Positions 9,733-22,740 of a stretch of DNA of 64,000 nt are shown here, piece after piece. Both the position numbers and the translations under genes were made by a program. The DNA is taken from NCBI GenBank assembly GCA_944989445.1, contig CALYLW010001207.1:186001-250000 (forward strand). Direction: 5' to 3'. Each line of letters begins with the position of its first letter. Positions within the stretch are counted from its first letter, which is position 1. The notes under the pieces are model-generated. The model saw only the letters and a program-made list of their open reading frames with translations, did no database searches and had not been told where the DNA came from. This stretch comes from Ampullaceana balthica. Its lineage: Eukaryota > Mollusca > Gastropoda > Lymnaeidae.

Positions 9733-12700
9733 CAGCTGTTAAACTCACATTGACATTGGCCGTTAGCCGTTTAAACTCACATTGACAGTGGCCGTTATCC
9801 GTTTAAACTCACATTGACAGTGGCCGTTAGCCGTTTAAACTCACATTGACAGTGGCCGTTAGCCATTTAAACTCACATTGACAGTGACCGTTAGCTGTTT
9901 AAACTCACATTGACAGTGGCCGTTAGCCGATTAAACTCACATTGACAGTGGCCGTTAGCCATTTAAACTCACATTGACAGTGGCCGTTAGCCGTTTAAAC
10001 TCACATTGACAGTGGCCGTAAGCCGTTTAAACTCACATTGACAGTGGCCGTTAGCCGTTTAAACTCACATTGACAATGGCCGTTAGCCGTTTAACTCATA
10101 TTGACAGTGGCCGTTAGCCGTTTAAACTCACATTGACAGTGGCCGTTAGCCGTTTAAACTCACATTGACAGTGGCCGTTAACTGTTTAACTCACATTGAC
10201 AGTGGCCGTTAGCCGTTTAAACTCACATTGACAGTGGCCGTTAGCCGTTTAAACTCACATTGACAGTGACCGTAAGCCGTTTAAACTCACGTTGACAGTG
10301 GCCGTTAGCCGTTTAAACTCACATTGACAGTGGCCGTTAGCTGTTTAAACTCACATTGACAGTGGCCGTTAGCTGTTTAAACTCACATCGACAGTGGCCG
10401 TTAGCCGTTTAAACTCACATTGACAGTGGCCGTTAGCCGTTTAAACTCACATTGACAGTGGCCGTTAGCCTTTTAAACTCAAATTAACAGTGGCCGTTAG
10501 CCGTTTAAACTCACATTGACAGTGGCCGTTAGCTGTTTAACTCACAATTACAGTGGCCGTTAGCCGTTTAAACTCACATTGACAGTGGCCGTTAGCCGTT
10601 TAAACTCACATTGACAGTGGCCGTTAGCCGTTTAAACTCACATTGACAGTGGCCGTTAGCTGTTTAAACTCACATTGACAGTGGCAGTTAGCTGTTTAAA
10701 CTCACATTGACAGTGGCCGTTAGCTGTTTAAACTCACATTGACAGTGGCCGTTAGCCGATTAAACTCACATTGACAGTGGCCGTTAGCCGTTTTAAACTC
10801 ACATTGACAGTGGCCGTTAGCCGTTTAAACTCACATTGACAGTGGCCGTTAGCCGTTTAAACTCACATTGACAGTGGCCGTTAGCCGTTTAAACTCACAT
10901 TGACAGTGGCCGTTAGCTGTTTAACTCACATTTACAGTGGCCGTTAGCCGTTTAAACTCACATTGACAGTGGCCGTTAGCCGTTTAAACTCACTTTGACA
11001 GTGGCCGTTAGCTGTTTTAAACTCACATTGACAGTGGCCGTTAGCCGTTTGAAACTCACATTGACAGTGGCCGTTAGCCGTTTAATAGCTGTTTAACTCA
11101 CATTGACAGTGGCCGTTAGCCGTTTAAACTAACATTGACAGTGACCGTTAGCCGTTTAAACTCACATTGACAGTGGCCGTTAGCTGTTTAAACTCACATC
11201 GACAGTGGCCGTTAGCCGTTTAAACTCACATTGACAGTGGCCGTTAGCCGTTTAAACTCACATTGACAGTGGCCGTTAGCCTTTTAAACTCACATTGACA
11301 GTGGCCGTTAGCTGTTTAACTCACATTGACAGTGGCCGTTAGCCGTTTAAACTCAAATTAACAGTGGCCGTTAGCCGTTTAAACTCACATTGACAGTGGC
11401 CGTTAGCTGTTTAACTCACAATTACAGTGGCCGTTAGCCGTTTAAACTCACATTGACAGTGGCCGTTAGCCGTTTAAACTCACATTGACAGTGGCCGTTA
11501 GCCGTTTAAACTCACATTGACAGTGGCCGTTAGCTGTTTAAACTCACATTGACAGTGGCAGTTAGCTGTTTAAACTCACATTGACAGTGGCCGTTAGCTG
11601 TTTAAACTCACATTGACAGTGGCCGTTAGCCGATTAAACTCACATTGACAGTGGCCGTTAGCCGTTTTAAACTCACATTGACAGTGGCCGTTAGCCGTTT
11701 AAACTCACATTGACAGTGGCCGTTAGCCGTTTAAACTCACATTGACAGTGGCCGTTAGCCGTTTAAACTCACATTGACAGTGGCCGTTAGCTGTTTAACT
11801 CACATTTACAGTCGCCGTTAGCCGTTTAAACTCACATTGACAGTGGCCGTTAGCCGTTTAAACTCACTTTGACAGTGGCCGTTAGCTGTTTAACTCACAT
11901 TGACAGTGACCGTTAGCCGTTTAAACTCACATTGACAGTGACCGTTACCCGTTTAAACTCACATTGACAGTGGCCGTTAGCTGTTTAAACTCACATTGAC
12001 AGTGGCCGTTAGCTGTTTAAACTCACATTGACAGTGGCAGTTAGCTGTTTAAACTCACATTGACAGTGGCCGTTAGCTGTTTAAACTCACATTGACAGTG
12101 GCCGTTAGCCGTTTAAACTCACATTGACAGTGGCCGTTAGCCGTTTAAACTCACATTGACAGTGGCCGTTAGACGTTTAAACTCACATTGACAGTGGCCA
12201 TTAGCCGTTTAAACTCACATTGACAGTGGCCGTTAGCCGTTTAAACTCACATTGACAGTGCCGTTAGCCGTTTAAACTCACATTGACAGTGGCCGTTAGC
12301 TGTTTAAACTCACATTGACAGTGGCCGTTAGCCGTTTAAACTCACATTGACAGTGGCCGTTAGCCGTTTTAAACTCACATTGACAGTGGCCGTTAGCCGT
12401 TTGAAACTCACATTGACAGTGGCCGTTAGCCGTTTAATAGCTGTTTAACTCACATTGACAGTGGCCGTTAGCCGTTTAAACTAACATTGACAGTGACCGT
12501 TAGCCGTTTAAACTCACATTGACAGTGGCCGTTAGCCGTTTATACTCACATTGACAGTGGCCGTTAGCTGTTTAAACTCACATTGACAGTGGCCGTTAGC
12601 TGTTTAAACTCACATTGCCAGTGGCCGTTAGCCGTTTAAACTCACATTGACAGTGGCCGTTAGCCGTTTAAACTCACATTGACAGTGGCCGTTAGCCGTT

Positions 12701-15700
12701 TAAACTCACATTGACAGTGGCCGTTAGCAGTTTAAACTCACATTGACTGTGGCCGTTAGCCGTTTAAACTCACATTGTCAGTGGCCGTTAGCCGTTTAAA
12801 CTCACGTTGACAGTGGCCGTTAGCCGTTTAAACTCACATTGACAGTGGCCGTTAGCTGTTTAAACTCACATTGACAGTGGCCGTTAGCTGTTTAAACTCA
12901 CATCGACAGTGGCCGTTAGCCGTTTAAAATCACATTGACAGTGGCCGTTAGCCGTTTAAACTCACATTGACAGTGGCCGTTAGCTGTTTAAACTCACATT
13001 GACAGTGGCCGTTAGCCGTTTAAACTCAAATTAACAGTGGCCGTTAGCCGTTTAAACTCACATTGACAGTGGCCGTTAGCTGTTTAACTCACAATTACAG
13101 TGGCCGTTAGCCGTTTAAACTCATATTGACAGTGGCCGTTAGCCGTTTAAACTCACATTGACAGTGGCCGTTAGCTGTTTAAACTCACATTGACAGTGGC
13201 CGTTAGCCGTTTAAACTCACATTGACAGTGGCCGTTAGCCGTTTTAAACTCACATTGACAGTGGCCGTTAGCCGTTTAAACTCACATTGACAGTGGCCGT
13301 TAGCCGTTTAAACTCACATTGACAGTGGCCGTTAGCCGTTTAAACTCACATTGACAGTGGCCGTTAGCTGTTTAACTCACATTTACAGTGGCCTTTAGCC
13401 GTTTAAACTCACATTGACAGTGGCCGTTAGCTGTTTAAACTCACATTGACAGTGGCAGTTAGCTGTTTAAACTCACATTGACAGTGGCCGTTAGCTGTTT
13501 AAACTCACATTGACAGTGGCCGTTAGCCGATTAAACTCACATTGACAGTGGCCGTTAGCCGTTTTAAACTCACATTGACAGTGGCCGTTAGCCGTTTAAA
13601 CTCACATTGACAGTGGCCGTTAGCCGTTTAAACTCACATTGACAGTGGCCGTTAGCCGTTTAAACTCACATTGACAGTGGCCGTTAGCTGTTTAACTCAC
13701 ATTTACAGTGGCCTTTAGCCGTTTAAACTCACATTGACAGTGGCCGTTAGCCGTTTAAACTCACTTTGACAGTGGCCGTTAGCTGTTTAAACTCACATTG
13801 ACAGTGACCGTTAGCCGTTTAAACTCACATTGACAGTGACCGTTACCCGTTTAAACTCACATTGACAGTGGCCTTTAGCTGTTTAAACTCACATTGACAG
13901 TGGCCGTTAGCTGTTTAAACTCACATTGACAGTGGCAGTTAGCTGTTTAAACTCACATTGACAGTGGCCGTTAGCTGTTTAAACTCACATTGACAGTGGC
14001 CGTTAGCCGTTTAAACTCACATTGACAGTGGCCGTTAGCCGTTTAAACTCACATTGACAGTGGCCGTTAGCCGTTTAAACTCACATTGACAGTGCCGTTA
14101 GCCGTTTAAACTCACATTGACAGTGGCCGTTAGCTGTTTAAACTCACATTGACAGTGGCCGTTAGCCGTTTAAACTCACATTGACAGTGGCCGTTAGCCG
14201 TTTTAAACTCACATTGACAGTGGCCGTTAGCCGTTTGAAACTCACATTGACAGTGGCCGTTAGCCGTTTAATAGCTGTTTAACTCACATTGACAGTGGCC
14301 GTTAGCTGTTTAAACTCACATTGCCAGTGGCCGTTAGCCGTTTAAACTCACATTGACAGTGGCCGTTAGCCGTTTAAACTCACATTGACAGTGGCCGTTA
14401 GCCGTTTAAACTCACATTGACAGTGGCCGTTAGCCGTTTAAACTCACATTGACTGTGGCCGTTAGCCGTTTAAACTCACATTGTCAGTGGCCGTTAGCCG
14501 TTTAAACTCACGTTGACAGTGGCCGTTAGCCGTTTAAACTCACATTGACAGTGGCCGTTAGCTGTTTAAACTCACATTGACAGTGGCCGTTAGCTGTTTA
14601 AACTCACATCGACAGTGGCCGTTAGCCGTTTAAAATCACATTGACAGTGGCCGTTAGCCGTTTAAACTCACATTGACAGTGGCCGTTAGCTGTTTAACTC
14701 ACATTGACAGTGGCCGTTAGCCGTTTAAACTCAAATTAACAGTGGCCGTTAGCCGTTTAAACTCACATTGACAGTGGCCGTTAGCTGTTTAACTCACAAT
14801 TACAGTGGCCGTTAGCCGTTTAAACTCATATTGACAGTGGCCGTTAGCCGTTTAAACTCACATTGACAGTGGCCGTTAGCAGTTTAAACTCACATTGACA
14901 GTGGCCGTTAGCTGTTTAAACTCACATTGACAGTGGCAGTTAGCTGTTTAAACTCACATTGACAGTGGCCGTTAGCTGTTTAAACTCACATTGACAGTGG
15001 CCGTTAGCCGTTTAAACTCACATTGACAGTGGCCGTTAGCCGTTTTAAACTCACATTGACAGTGGCCGTTAGCCGTTTAAACTCACATTGACAGTGGCCG
15101 TTAGCCGTTTAAACTCACATTGACAGTGGCCGTTAGCCGTTTAAACTCACATTGACAGTGGCCGTTAGCTGTTTAAACTCACATTTACAGTGGCCTTTAG
15201 CCGTTTAAACTCACATTGACAGTGGCCGTTAGCCGTTTAAACTCACTTTGACAGTGGCCGTTAGCTGTTTAACTCACATTGACAGTGACCGTTAGCCGTT
15301 TAAACTCACATTGACAGTGACCGTTACCCGTTTAAACTCACATTGACAGTGGCCTTTAGCTGTTTAAACTCACATTGACAGTGGCCGTTAGCTGTTTAAA
15401 CTCACATTGACAGTGGCCGTTAGCCGTTTAAACTCACATTGACAGTGGCCGTTAGCTGTTTAAACTCACATTGACAGTGGCCGTTAGCCGTTTAAACTCA
15501 CATTGACAGTGGCCGTTAGCCGTTTAAACTCACATTGACAGTGGCCGTTAGCCGTTTAAACTCACATTGACAGTGCCGTTAGCCGTTTAAACTCACATTG
15601 ACAGTGGCCGTTAGCTGTTTAAACTCACATTGACAGTGGCCGTTAGCCGTTTAAACTCACATTGACAGTGGCCGTTAGCCGTTTTAAACTCACATTGACA

Positions 15701-18700
15701 GTGGCCGTTAGCCGTTTGAAACTCACATTGACAGTGGCCGTTAGCCGTTTAATAGCTGTTTAACTCACATTGACAGTGGCCGTTAGCCGTTTAAACTCAC
15801 ATTGACAGTGACCGTTAGCCGTTTAAACTCACATTGACAGTGGCCGTTAGCTGTTTAAACTCACATCGACAGTGGCCGTTAGCCGTTTAAACTCACATTG
15901 ACAGTGGCCGTTAGCCGTTTAAACTCACATTGACAGTGGCCGTTAGCCTTTTAAACTCACATTGACAGTGGCCGTTAGCTGTTTAACTCACATTGACAGT
16001 GGCCGTTAGCCGTTTAAACTCAAATTAACAGTGGCCGTTAGCCGTTTAAACTCACATTGACAGTGGCCGTTAGCTGTTTAACTCACAATTACAGTGGCCG
16101 TTAGCCGTTTAAACTCACATTGACAGTGGCCGTTAGCCGTTTAAACTCACATTGACAGTGGCCGTTAGCCGTTTAAACTCACATTGACAGTGGCCGTTAG
16201 CTGTTTAAACTCACATTGACAGTGGCAGTTAGCTGTTTAAACTCACATTGACAGTGGCCGTTAGCTGTTTAAACTCACATTGACAGTGGCCGTTAGCCGA
16301 TTAAACTCACATTGACAGTGGCCGTTAGCCGTTTTAAACTCACATTGACAGTGGCCGTTAGCCGTTTAAACTCACATTGACAGTGGCCGTTAGCCGTTTA
16401 AACTCACATTGACAGTGGCCGTTAGCCGTTTAAACTCACATTGACAGTGGCCGTTAGCTGTTTAACTCACATTTACAGTGGCCGTTAGCCGTTTAAACTC
16501 ACATTGACAGTGGCCGTTAGCCGTTTAAACTCACTTTGACAGTGGCCGTTAGCTGTTTAACTCACATTGACAGTGACCGTTAGCCGTTTAAACTCACATT
16601 GACAGTGACCGTTACCCGTTTAAACTCACATTGACAGTGGCCGTTAGCTGTTTAAACTCACATTGACAGTGGCCGTTAGCTGTTTAAACTCACATTGACA
16701 GTGGCAGTTAGCTGTTTAAACTCACATTGACAGTGGCCGTTAGCTGTTTAAACTCACATTGACAGTGGCCGTTAGCCGTTTAAACTCACATTGACAGTGG
16801 CCGTTAGCCGTTTAAACTCACATTGACAGTGGCCGTTAGACGTTTAAACTCACATTGACAGTGGCCATTAGCCGTTTAAACTCACATTGACAGTGGCCGT
16901 TAGCCGTTTAAACTCACATTGACAGTGCCGTTAGCCGTTTAAACTCACATTGACAGTGGCCGTTAGCTGTTTAAACTCACATTGACAGTGGCCGTTAGCC
17001 GTTTAAACTCACATTGACAGTGGCCGTTAGCCGTTTTAAACTCACATTGACAGTGGCCGTTAGCCGTTTGAAACTCACATTGACAGTGGCCGTTAGCCGT
17101 TTAATAGCTGTTTAACTCACATTGACAGTGGCCGTTAGCCGTTTAAACTAACATTGACAGTGACCGTTAGCCGTTTAAACTCACATTGACAGTGGCCGTT
17201 AGCCGTTTATACTCACATTGACAGTGGCCGTTAGCTGTTTAAACTCACATTGACAGTGGCCGTTAGCTGTTTAAACTCACATTGCCAGTGGCCGTTAGCC
17301 GTTTAAACTCACATTGACAGTGGCCGTTAGCCGTTTAAACTCACATTGACAGTGGCCGTTAGCCGTTTAAACTCACATTGACAGTGGCCGTTAGCCGTTT
17401 AAACTCACATTGACTGTGGCCGTTAGCCGTTTAAACTCACATTGTCAGTGGCCGTTAGCCGTTTAAACTCACATTGACTGTGGCCGTTAGCCGCTTTAAA
17501 CTCACATTGTCAGTGGCCGTTAGCCGTTTAAACTCACATTGACAGTGACCGTAAGCCGTTTAAACTCACGTTGACAGTGGCCGTTAGCCGTTTAAACTCA
17601 CATTGACAGTGGCCGTTAGCTGTTTAAACTCACATTGACAGTGGCCGTTAGCTGTTTAAACTCACATCGACAGTGGCCGTTAGCCGTTTAAAATCACATT
17701 GACAGTGGCCGTTAGCCGTTTAAACTCACATTGACAGTGGCCGTTAGCTGTTTAACTCACATTGACAGTGGCCGTTAGCCGTTTAAACTCAAATTAACAG
17801 TGGCCGTTAGCCGTTTAAACTCACATTGACAGTGGCCGTTAGCTGTTTAACTCACAATTACAGTGGCCGTTAGCCGTTTAAACTCATATTGACAGTGGCC
17901 GTTAGCCGTTTAAACTCACATTGACAGTGGCCGTTAGCCGTTTAAACTCACATTGACAGTGGCCGTTAGCTGTTTAAACTCACATTGACAGTGGCAGTTA
18001 GCTGTTTAAACTCACATTGACAGTGGCCGTTAGCTGTTTAAACTCACATTGACAGTGGCCGTTAGCCGATTAAACTCACATTGACAGTGGCCGTTAGCCG
18101 TTTTAAACTCACATTGACAGTGGCCGTTAGCCGTTTAAACTCACATTGACAGTGGCCGTTAGCCGTTTAAACTCACATTGACAGTGGCCGTTAGCCGTTT
18201 AAACTCACATTGACAGTGGCCGTTAGCTGTTTAACTCACATTTACAGTGGCCTTTAGCCGTTTAAACTCACATTGACAGTGGCCGTTAGCCGTTTAAACT
18301 CACTTTGACAGTGGCCGTTAGCTGTTTAACTCACATTGACAGTGACCGTTAGCCGTTTAAACTCACATTGACAGTGACCGTTACCCGTTTAAACTCACAT
18401 TGACAGTGGCCGTTAGCTGTTTAAACTCACATTGACAGTGGCCGTTAGCTGTTTAAACTCACATTGACAGTGGCAGTTAGCTGTTTAAACTCACATTGAC
18501 AGTGGCCGTTAGCCGTTTAAACTCACATTGACAGTGGCCGTTAGCCGTTTAAACTCACATTGACAGTGGCCGTTAGCCGTTTAAACTCACATTGACAGTG
18601 CCGTTAGCCGTTTAAACTCACATTGACAGTGGCCGTTAGCTGTTTAAACTCACATTGACAGTGGCCGTTAGCCGTTTAAACTCACATTGACAGTGGCCGT

Positions 18701-19365
18701 TAGCCGTTTTAAACTCACATTGACAGTGGCCGTTAGCCGTTTGAAACTCACATTGACAGTGGCCGTTAGCCGTTTAATAGCTGTTTAACTCACATTGACA
18801 GTGGCCGTTAGCCGTTTAAACTAACATTGACAGTGACCGTTAGCCGTTTAAACTCACATTGACAGTGGCCGTTAGCCGTTTATACTCACATTGACAGTGG
18901 CCGTTAGCTGTTTAAACTCACATTGACAGTGGCCGTTAGCTGTTTAAACTCACATTGCCAGTGGCCGTTAGCCGTTTAAACTCACATTGACAGTGGCCGT
19001 TAGCCGTTTAAACTCACATTGACAGTGGCCGTTAGCCGTTTAAACTCACATTGACAGTGGCCGTTAGCCGTTTAAACTCACATTGACTGTGGCCGTTAGC
19101 CGTTTAAACTCACATTGTCAGTGGCCGTTAGCCGTTTAAACTCACATTGACAGTGGCCGTTAGCCGTTTAAACTCACATTGACAGTGGCCGTTAGCCGTT
19201 TAAACTCACATTGACAGTGGCCGTTAGCCGTTTAAACTCACATTGACAGTGGCCGTTAGCCGTTTAAACTCACATTGACAGTGGCCGTTAGCCGTTTAAA
19301 CTCACATTGACAGTGGCCGTTAGCTGTTTAAACTCACATTGACAGTGGCCGTTAGCCGTTTTAAA
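9733..19365. repeat. 9.6-kb satellite of 32-bp units, about 300 copies, with higher-order repeats
   Basis: The unit is 32 bp and contains GTTTAAAC (an 8-bp palindrome), CACATTGACAGTGGCC and GTTAGC. Common variants are GCTG for GCCG, a one-base-short TTTAACTC form, and GGCAGTTAGCTG. Rare variants recur at long, regular spacing: TTTAATAGCTG at 11,081, 12,433, 14,267, 15,748, 17,100 and 18,773; GTTACCCG near 11,945, 13,843, 15,324, 16,612 and 18,381; and GACAGTGCCG, which lacks one G. This shows higher-order units of about 1.35-1.83 kb. Flanking units at the right end are more uniform. No ORF runs through it, since 32 is not a multiple of three and stops recur. Confidence 0.97.
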
Positions 19366-19499
19366 AATTCAGTGGTACGTCGGTATTCGTCTGCCTTCGA
19401 ATAAGTCCAACTTGGTATAAACGAATCATGTCAATAAGTCCAACTTGGTATAAACGAAACATGTTGCTTTGTATAAGGCTTTTGTTGGTAAGACGACCC
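19366..19499. repeat. Spacer with a short direct duplication
   Basis: AATAAGTCCAACTTGGTATA followed by AACGAA occurs twice in a row (about 19,399 and 19,434). The satellite ends just before it at TTAGCCGTTTT. Confidence 0.7.
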
Positions 19500-19734
19500 G
19501 CGTGGTTGAACTTGTAAGAGGCCGTCCATAAATGACGTCATGCATTTTTTGCCAATGCCCCCTCCTCCCTCGACACACGTCGTCACAAATAGTTAGTTCC
19601 CCTTCAAGTATGACGTCACAAAGTTTTTCCTTTGCCCCCCCCCCTCCTAAAAGTTGTGTTTCCTATTTAAAAATTTGCATGTATCAAATCACTTAATTGA
19701 AATGTAAGTATGCATGTTGTGTGAGGATGCACAC

Positions 19735-20013
19735 AACAAGCGGTGGTCGAGTGGCAGCGCGCTCGACTCGACTAGCGTACCGATGGTAACGGGTTCGAAT
19801 CCATGTGACGGGAAGGATTTGTTACCGGGGCCTAGGGCGTCCCTGAGTCACCCAGCTCTGATTGGGTACCTAACACTAGTTAGGCAGCTGGGTAATGCGT
19901 GGAACCCACAAAGCCGTGAACGCTGCATCACTTGCCAACAGGTCATCTGTCATGGTCTGTGGACGCATTTATCTTCTGCATAGAAGGAGCGTCTGTATAG
20001 ATAAGAAGAAGAA
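19735..20013 (+). mobile_element. tRNA-derived SINE
   Basis: A tRNA-like head carries both internal RNA polymerase III promoter boxes. It is followed by a tRNA-unrelated body (GGGTACCTAACACTAGTTAG, GGCAGCTGGGTAAT, GGTCATCTGTCATGGTCTG) and a GAAGAAGAAG tail. The GGGTACCT..ACTAGTTAG segment resembles a conserved central domain I recall from molluscan SINEs; this is from memory and not checked. Inserted inside a MITE. No clear target-site duplication was found. A GTG-initiated 89-codon frame across it is not a gene. Confidence 0.8.
19743..19802 (+). promoter_or_regulatory. Internal Pol III promoter (A and B boxes) of the SINE
   Basis: A box GTGGTCGAGTGG at 19,743-19,754 and B box GGTTCGAATCC at 19,792-19,802. 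The B box is a perfect match to GGTTCGANTCC. The 48-base spacing fits a tRNA-derived head. Confidence 0.8.
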
Positions 20014-20414
20014 GCTTGAAGCCATTTTAAATACATTTAAGAATTATAAGAAATCACTTGTTTAAGTGGAAATGTTATTCAAAGTTCCGCCCTTAGATAT
20101 GACGTCGCAGTTCTTAAACACGTTCCTCCACCCTTTATTGGCGCATCTTTAAAGGAATGTCAATGATGAATTGTTGCATTTGAATTTGACATTTTAAATA
20201 AATTAACAAACCCGTCTGTGTTTTTTTCAATATAAAAACTAATCATCTCAGCTAAATTAAACCCACTTCTGGATTAGCCAGATAGACTAAACATGATACA
20301 GCTGCTCATCTCTGATGGCAATATATTTTTAAAAAAAACTCTATAACCATTTATAAATATTTTTATAAAACACGATTTGGCATTGAAATCGTTTTCTATT
20401 GATTGAAGTTTACC

Positions 20415-21064
20415 ATCGAAGCTAGTCAGCCTTTGTAAAAAGGATTTTAAAATATTTCATATCTCATTGATCACTATTTCCTACTTTATGTGGTAAAGAA
20501 CGATTTTTAAGAGTTTCAATTTGTTTAAACAGCATGTGAACAACAAAGACAAGGTTCATATGCAATTTGTTTTTCTCATAAATATACTAATTGTATTAAC
20601 TTTCGAATATTTATTAATAGCCTGAACTAAGAACACGAACTTGGGGATAGGGGAATACTAGCAAGTGATATTGACATTGCATCTATATTTATACAGATCG
20701 AAGTTGAGGGGTATGCCACTTGGTTAATATAGAGTATAGCAATCTCATTGGTCTATGGATCTGTTAACAATTAGACATACATATAATTTGTAACCATTAC
20801 ATACATTTCATAGTCTTTATATTTTAAAATAAATATGATATTTAAAAATACGTATTTCTACGTATTTTCTCATTCTATTCATATTTTTAAAAAAAATTAT
20901 GCAATTAAACATTTTTAAATACAATTTATTAATATTATGTCTCATAAAATTGAAATGGCATGTTAATTGATTTTTTAAAAAATATCTCATTTGTCCTGCT
21001 AACTCAGTTTTCACAAATCATTGGCATATTAAACACTTAGGTCTCTGTGCTTTATAGTGCGTCA
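20415..21064 (+). repeat. Dispersed repeat, copy 3 (partial)
   Basis: Aligns with the 3' part of 8,400-9,262: GGTTCATATG, TAATAGCCTGAAC, AGATCGAAGTTG, TATGCCACTTGG, and the end CTCTGTGC then GTGCGTCA. It also shares GGGGAATACTAGCAAG with 33,370-33,390. The left end is vague. Confidence 0.55.
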
Positions 21065-21065
21065 G

Positions 21066-21230
21066 GACGTTGAAGTGCATGGAAATATGAATTCTGAGCA
21101 TCAAACACATTCGGACTCTTCTTCACAATTAGATTATGGAAACATAAATGAAACTAAAACGCCCTCAGAGAAACGAGATCGTACTAGTCTCGATAAAAAA
21201 TATCAGTCTTTATATATTCCATTCGATTTT
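21066..21230 (+). CDS. Possible single exon of an unknown gene (weak)
   Basis: A 55-codon stretch lies between a CAG (21,063-21,065) and a strong splice-donor-like GTAAGT at 21,231. It is open throughout with a phase-0/phase-0 structure. The translated text is hydrophilic and protein-like (NSEHQTHSDSSSQLDYG, SEKRDRTSLDKKYQSLY), unlike nearby AT-driven frames, and could be part of a cytoplasmic region. The upstream acceptor has a poor pyrimidine tract and falls at the edge of a dispersed repeat. No partner exons were identified, though a similar open patch ending in a GTATGT donor lies near 22,040-22,157. Function unknown; it may well be chance. Confidence 0.2.
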
Positions 21231-21259
21231 GTAAGTGCGAATGACTCTATAAATTAAAA

Positions 21260-22740
21260 ATAGACATAGTAATATAGAGTTCTAAGAAAAAAATAAAATA
21301 TTAGAAATCTTATTGATTTTAAAAACATTAACACTATGAAATGTATTTAATAACTGCTACATATATCTTTGTCTTACAGTTTATCTCCTCATTGATGTTT
21401 ATGCTCTGATCCTTCTGATAGAAATCATTCTATTTTATCCAAATGGCACGCCACTTGACTTCGATTCCTATAATTTTAGGATACAATTTCAATAAATTGC
21501 TAAGCATTCCTTATCGACGTTGTCCTAAAATGAGGTTATTATAAATATCAGAACGTTTATAAAATAATTGCAACATACATGGGAAAAATTGAATATTAAC
21601 ATTTTCATTGTTGTTCACATAGTTACATAATTTCTGCTATTTATAGGATTCTCTTATGGTAACAATAATATTGATGTTCTTACAATATTTGTTACTGCAC
21701 TTCTCTTATCTGATGGATTACGGACGCTCCTTCTATACAGAAGTATATTGTATATTATCGATGCTTCCATAGAAAAAAATGGAATATAAACAGGAGTAAT
21801 AAGCACTTGTTTAAGAGCAAGGCCAATTGGAGCCCACATAGAGGGGAATTTTATATTAGATCTTTTTTAATTTACTTATCTTTGTTATGGCTGGCTTCAA
21901 TAATATCACCCAGCACTGGTTGGTGTGAACTCTAGCTTAGCCACTGCTAATGTACTTTTGACATAAATGAAACAGAGAAAGACAGAGAATAACCTACGTG
22001 GAGAGCCTGACTGAATGGTCAACAAACCAAATTGTAAGTCATAACGTCTCCCTTGAAATAGCAAACAACAGAGACAATTGGAATGTCATGATAGCCGAAG
22101 TCTTTCCAAACCTGTCACCTCATAATGATCATACAAATGAAGAATATCATATTCAAGTATGTTCAGGCAAGACGAATAATTTTTTTTAGAAAGACGTGGT
22201 GTTGTCATATTCGACACGAATTAAAATTATATTTGTTGGCAACGCCGCAAATACAGCACCGATGTCAAAGTGTTTCTTATAAACGATTATGTGGAAATAT
22301 TGTTATAAACATTTTCTTTGTCTTAACTTATATTAAAATGTAATGAAAGTTATATGTGACGATTTATTAGTAAACCGTGTTTCCTAAATGTTTCAAATAA
22401 TGTATGTTAAAATTATATATGTTAATAAACTTTGTAAAGGAAAAATTATATTTTAACATCATATTTAAATAGATTTTAATGAAATTATATAATTAATATA
22501 GGATCTAATACTTATTTATGAAATTTCGTTCACCTAACAAAAGTGCGTTAGCGTTAGTTTTCCAACACACACAAACAAACACAAAGACGGACACACACAC
22601 ATACAGCACATTTTCAAAAGTTGGTTTTTCCACCACAAGAATGTGTGCAACTTCAAGATTTATCAAAGTCTCTCTCTCGATTTTTATCACGAATTTAATA
22701 CGTCCCCGCTATACTTCGAATATAAGAAAGAAAAACGTCA
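21260..22740. other. Mostly unassigned AT-rich sequence
   Basis: Contains a fragment of the dispersed palindrome, AAATGGCACGCCACTTG, near 21,441 on the opposite strand to copy 1. There is a short CA-rich patch at 22,565-22,605. Open patches at 21,650-21,778 (+) and 22,040-22,157 (+) look mildly protein-like, but nothing was recognised. Confidence 0.45.

Larger units (their letters stand above)
19500..20165 (+). mobile_element. MITE of the GGCCGTCCATAAA family, split by a SINE
   Basis: The left part opens with AGGCCGTCCATAAATGACG and contains TATGACGTCACAAAG and a C-rich stretch. It continues with TCCTATTTAAAAATTTGC and GTAAGTATGCAT, which align with the reverse complement of 29,797-30,160. 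The right part (about 20,015-20,165) has TTAAGTGGAA and ATGACGTCGC and lies beyond the SINE. The 3' terminal repeat is not clearly preserved. Confidence 0.6.

Noticed and set aside
9733..19365. CRISPR-like array of 32-bp repeats
   Set aside because: Units are contiguous with no unique spacers, and the host is clearly an animal genome. It is a satellite.
19735..19815. Functional tRNA gene
   Set aside because: A and B boxes are present, but the sequence does not close into a tRNA acceptor stem and continues into a SINE body and tail.
21654..21839. Possible GPCR transmembrane fragment on either strand
   Set aside because: Hydrophobic text on both strands fits AT-rich composition; no conserved receptor motif or continuation was found.
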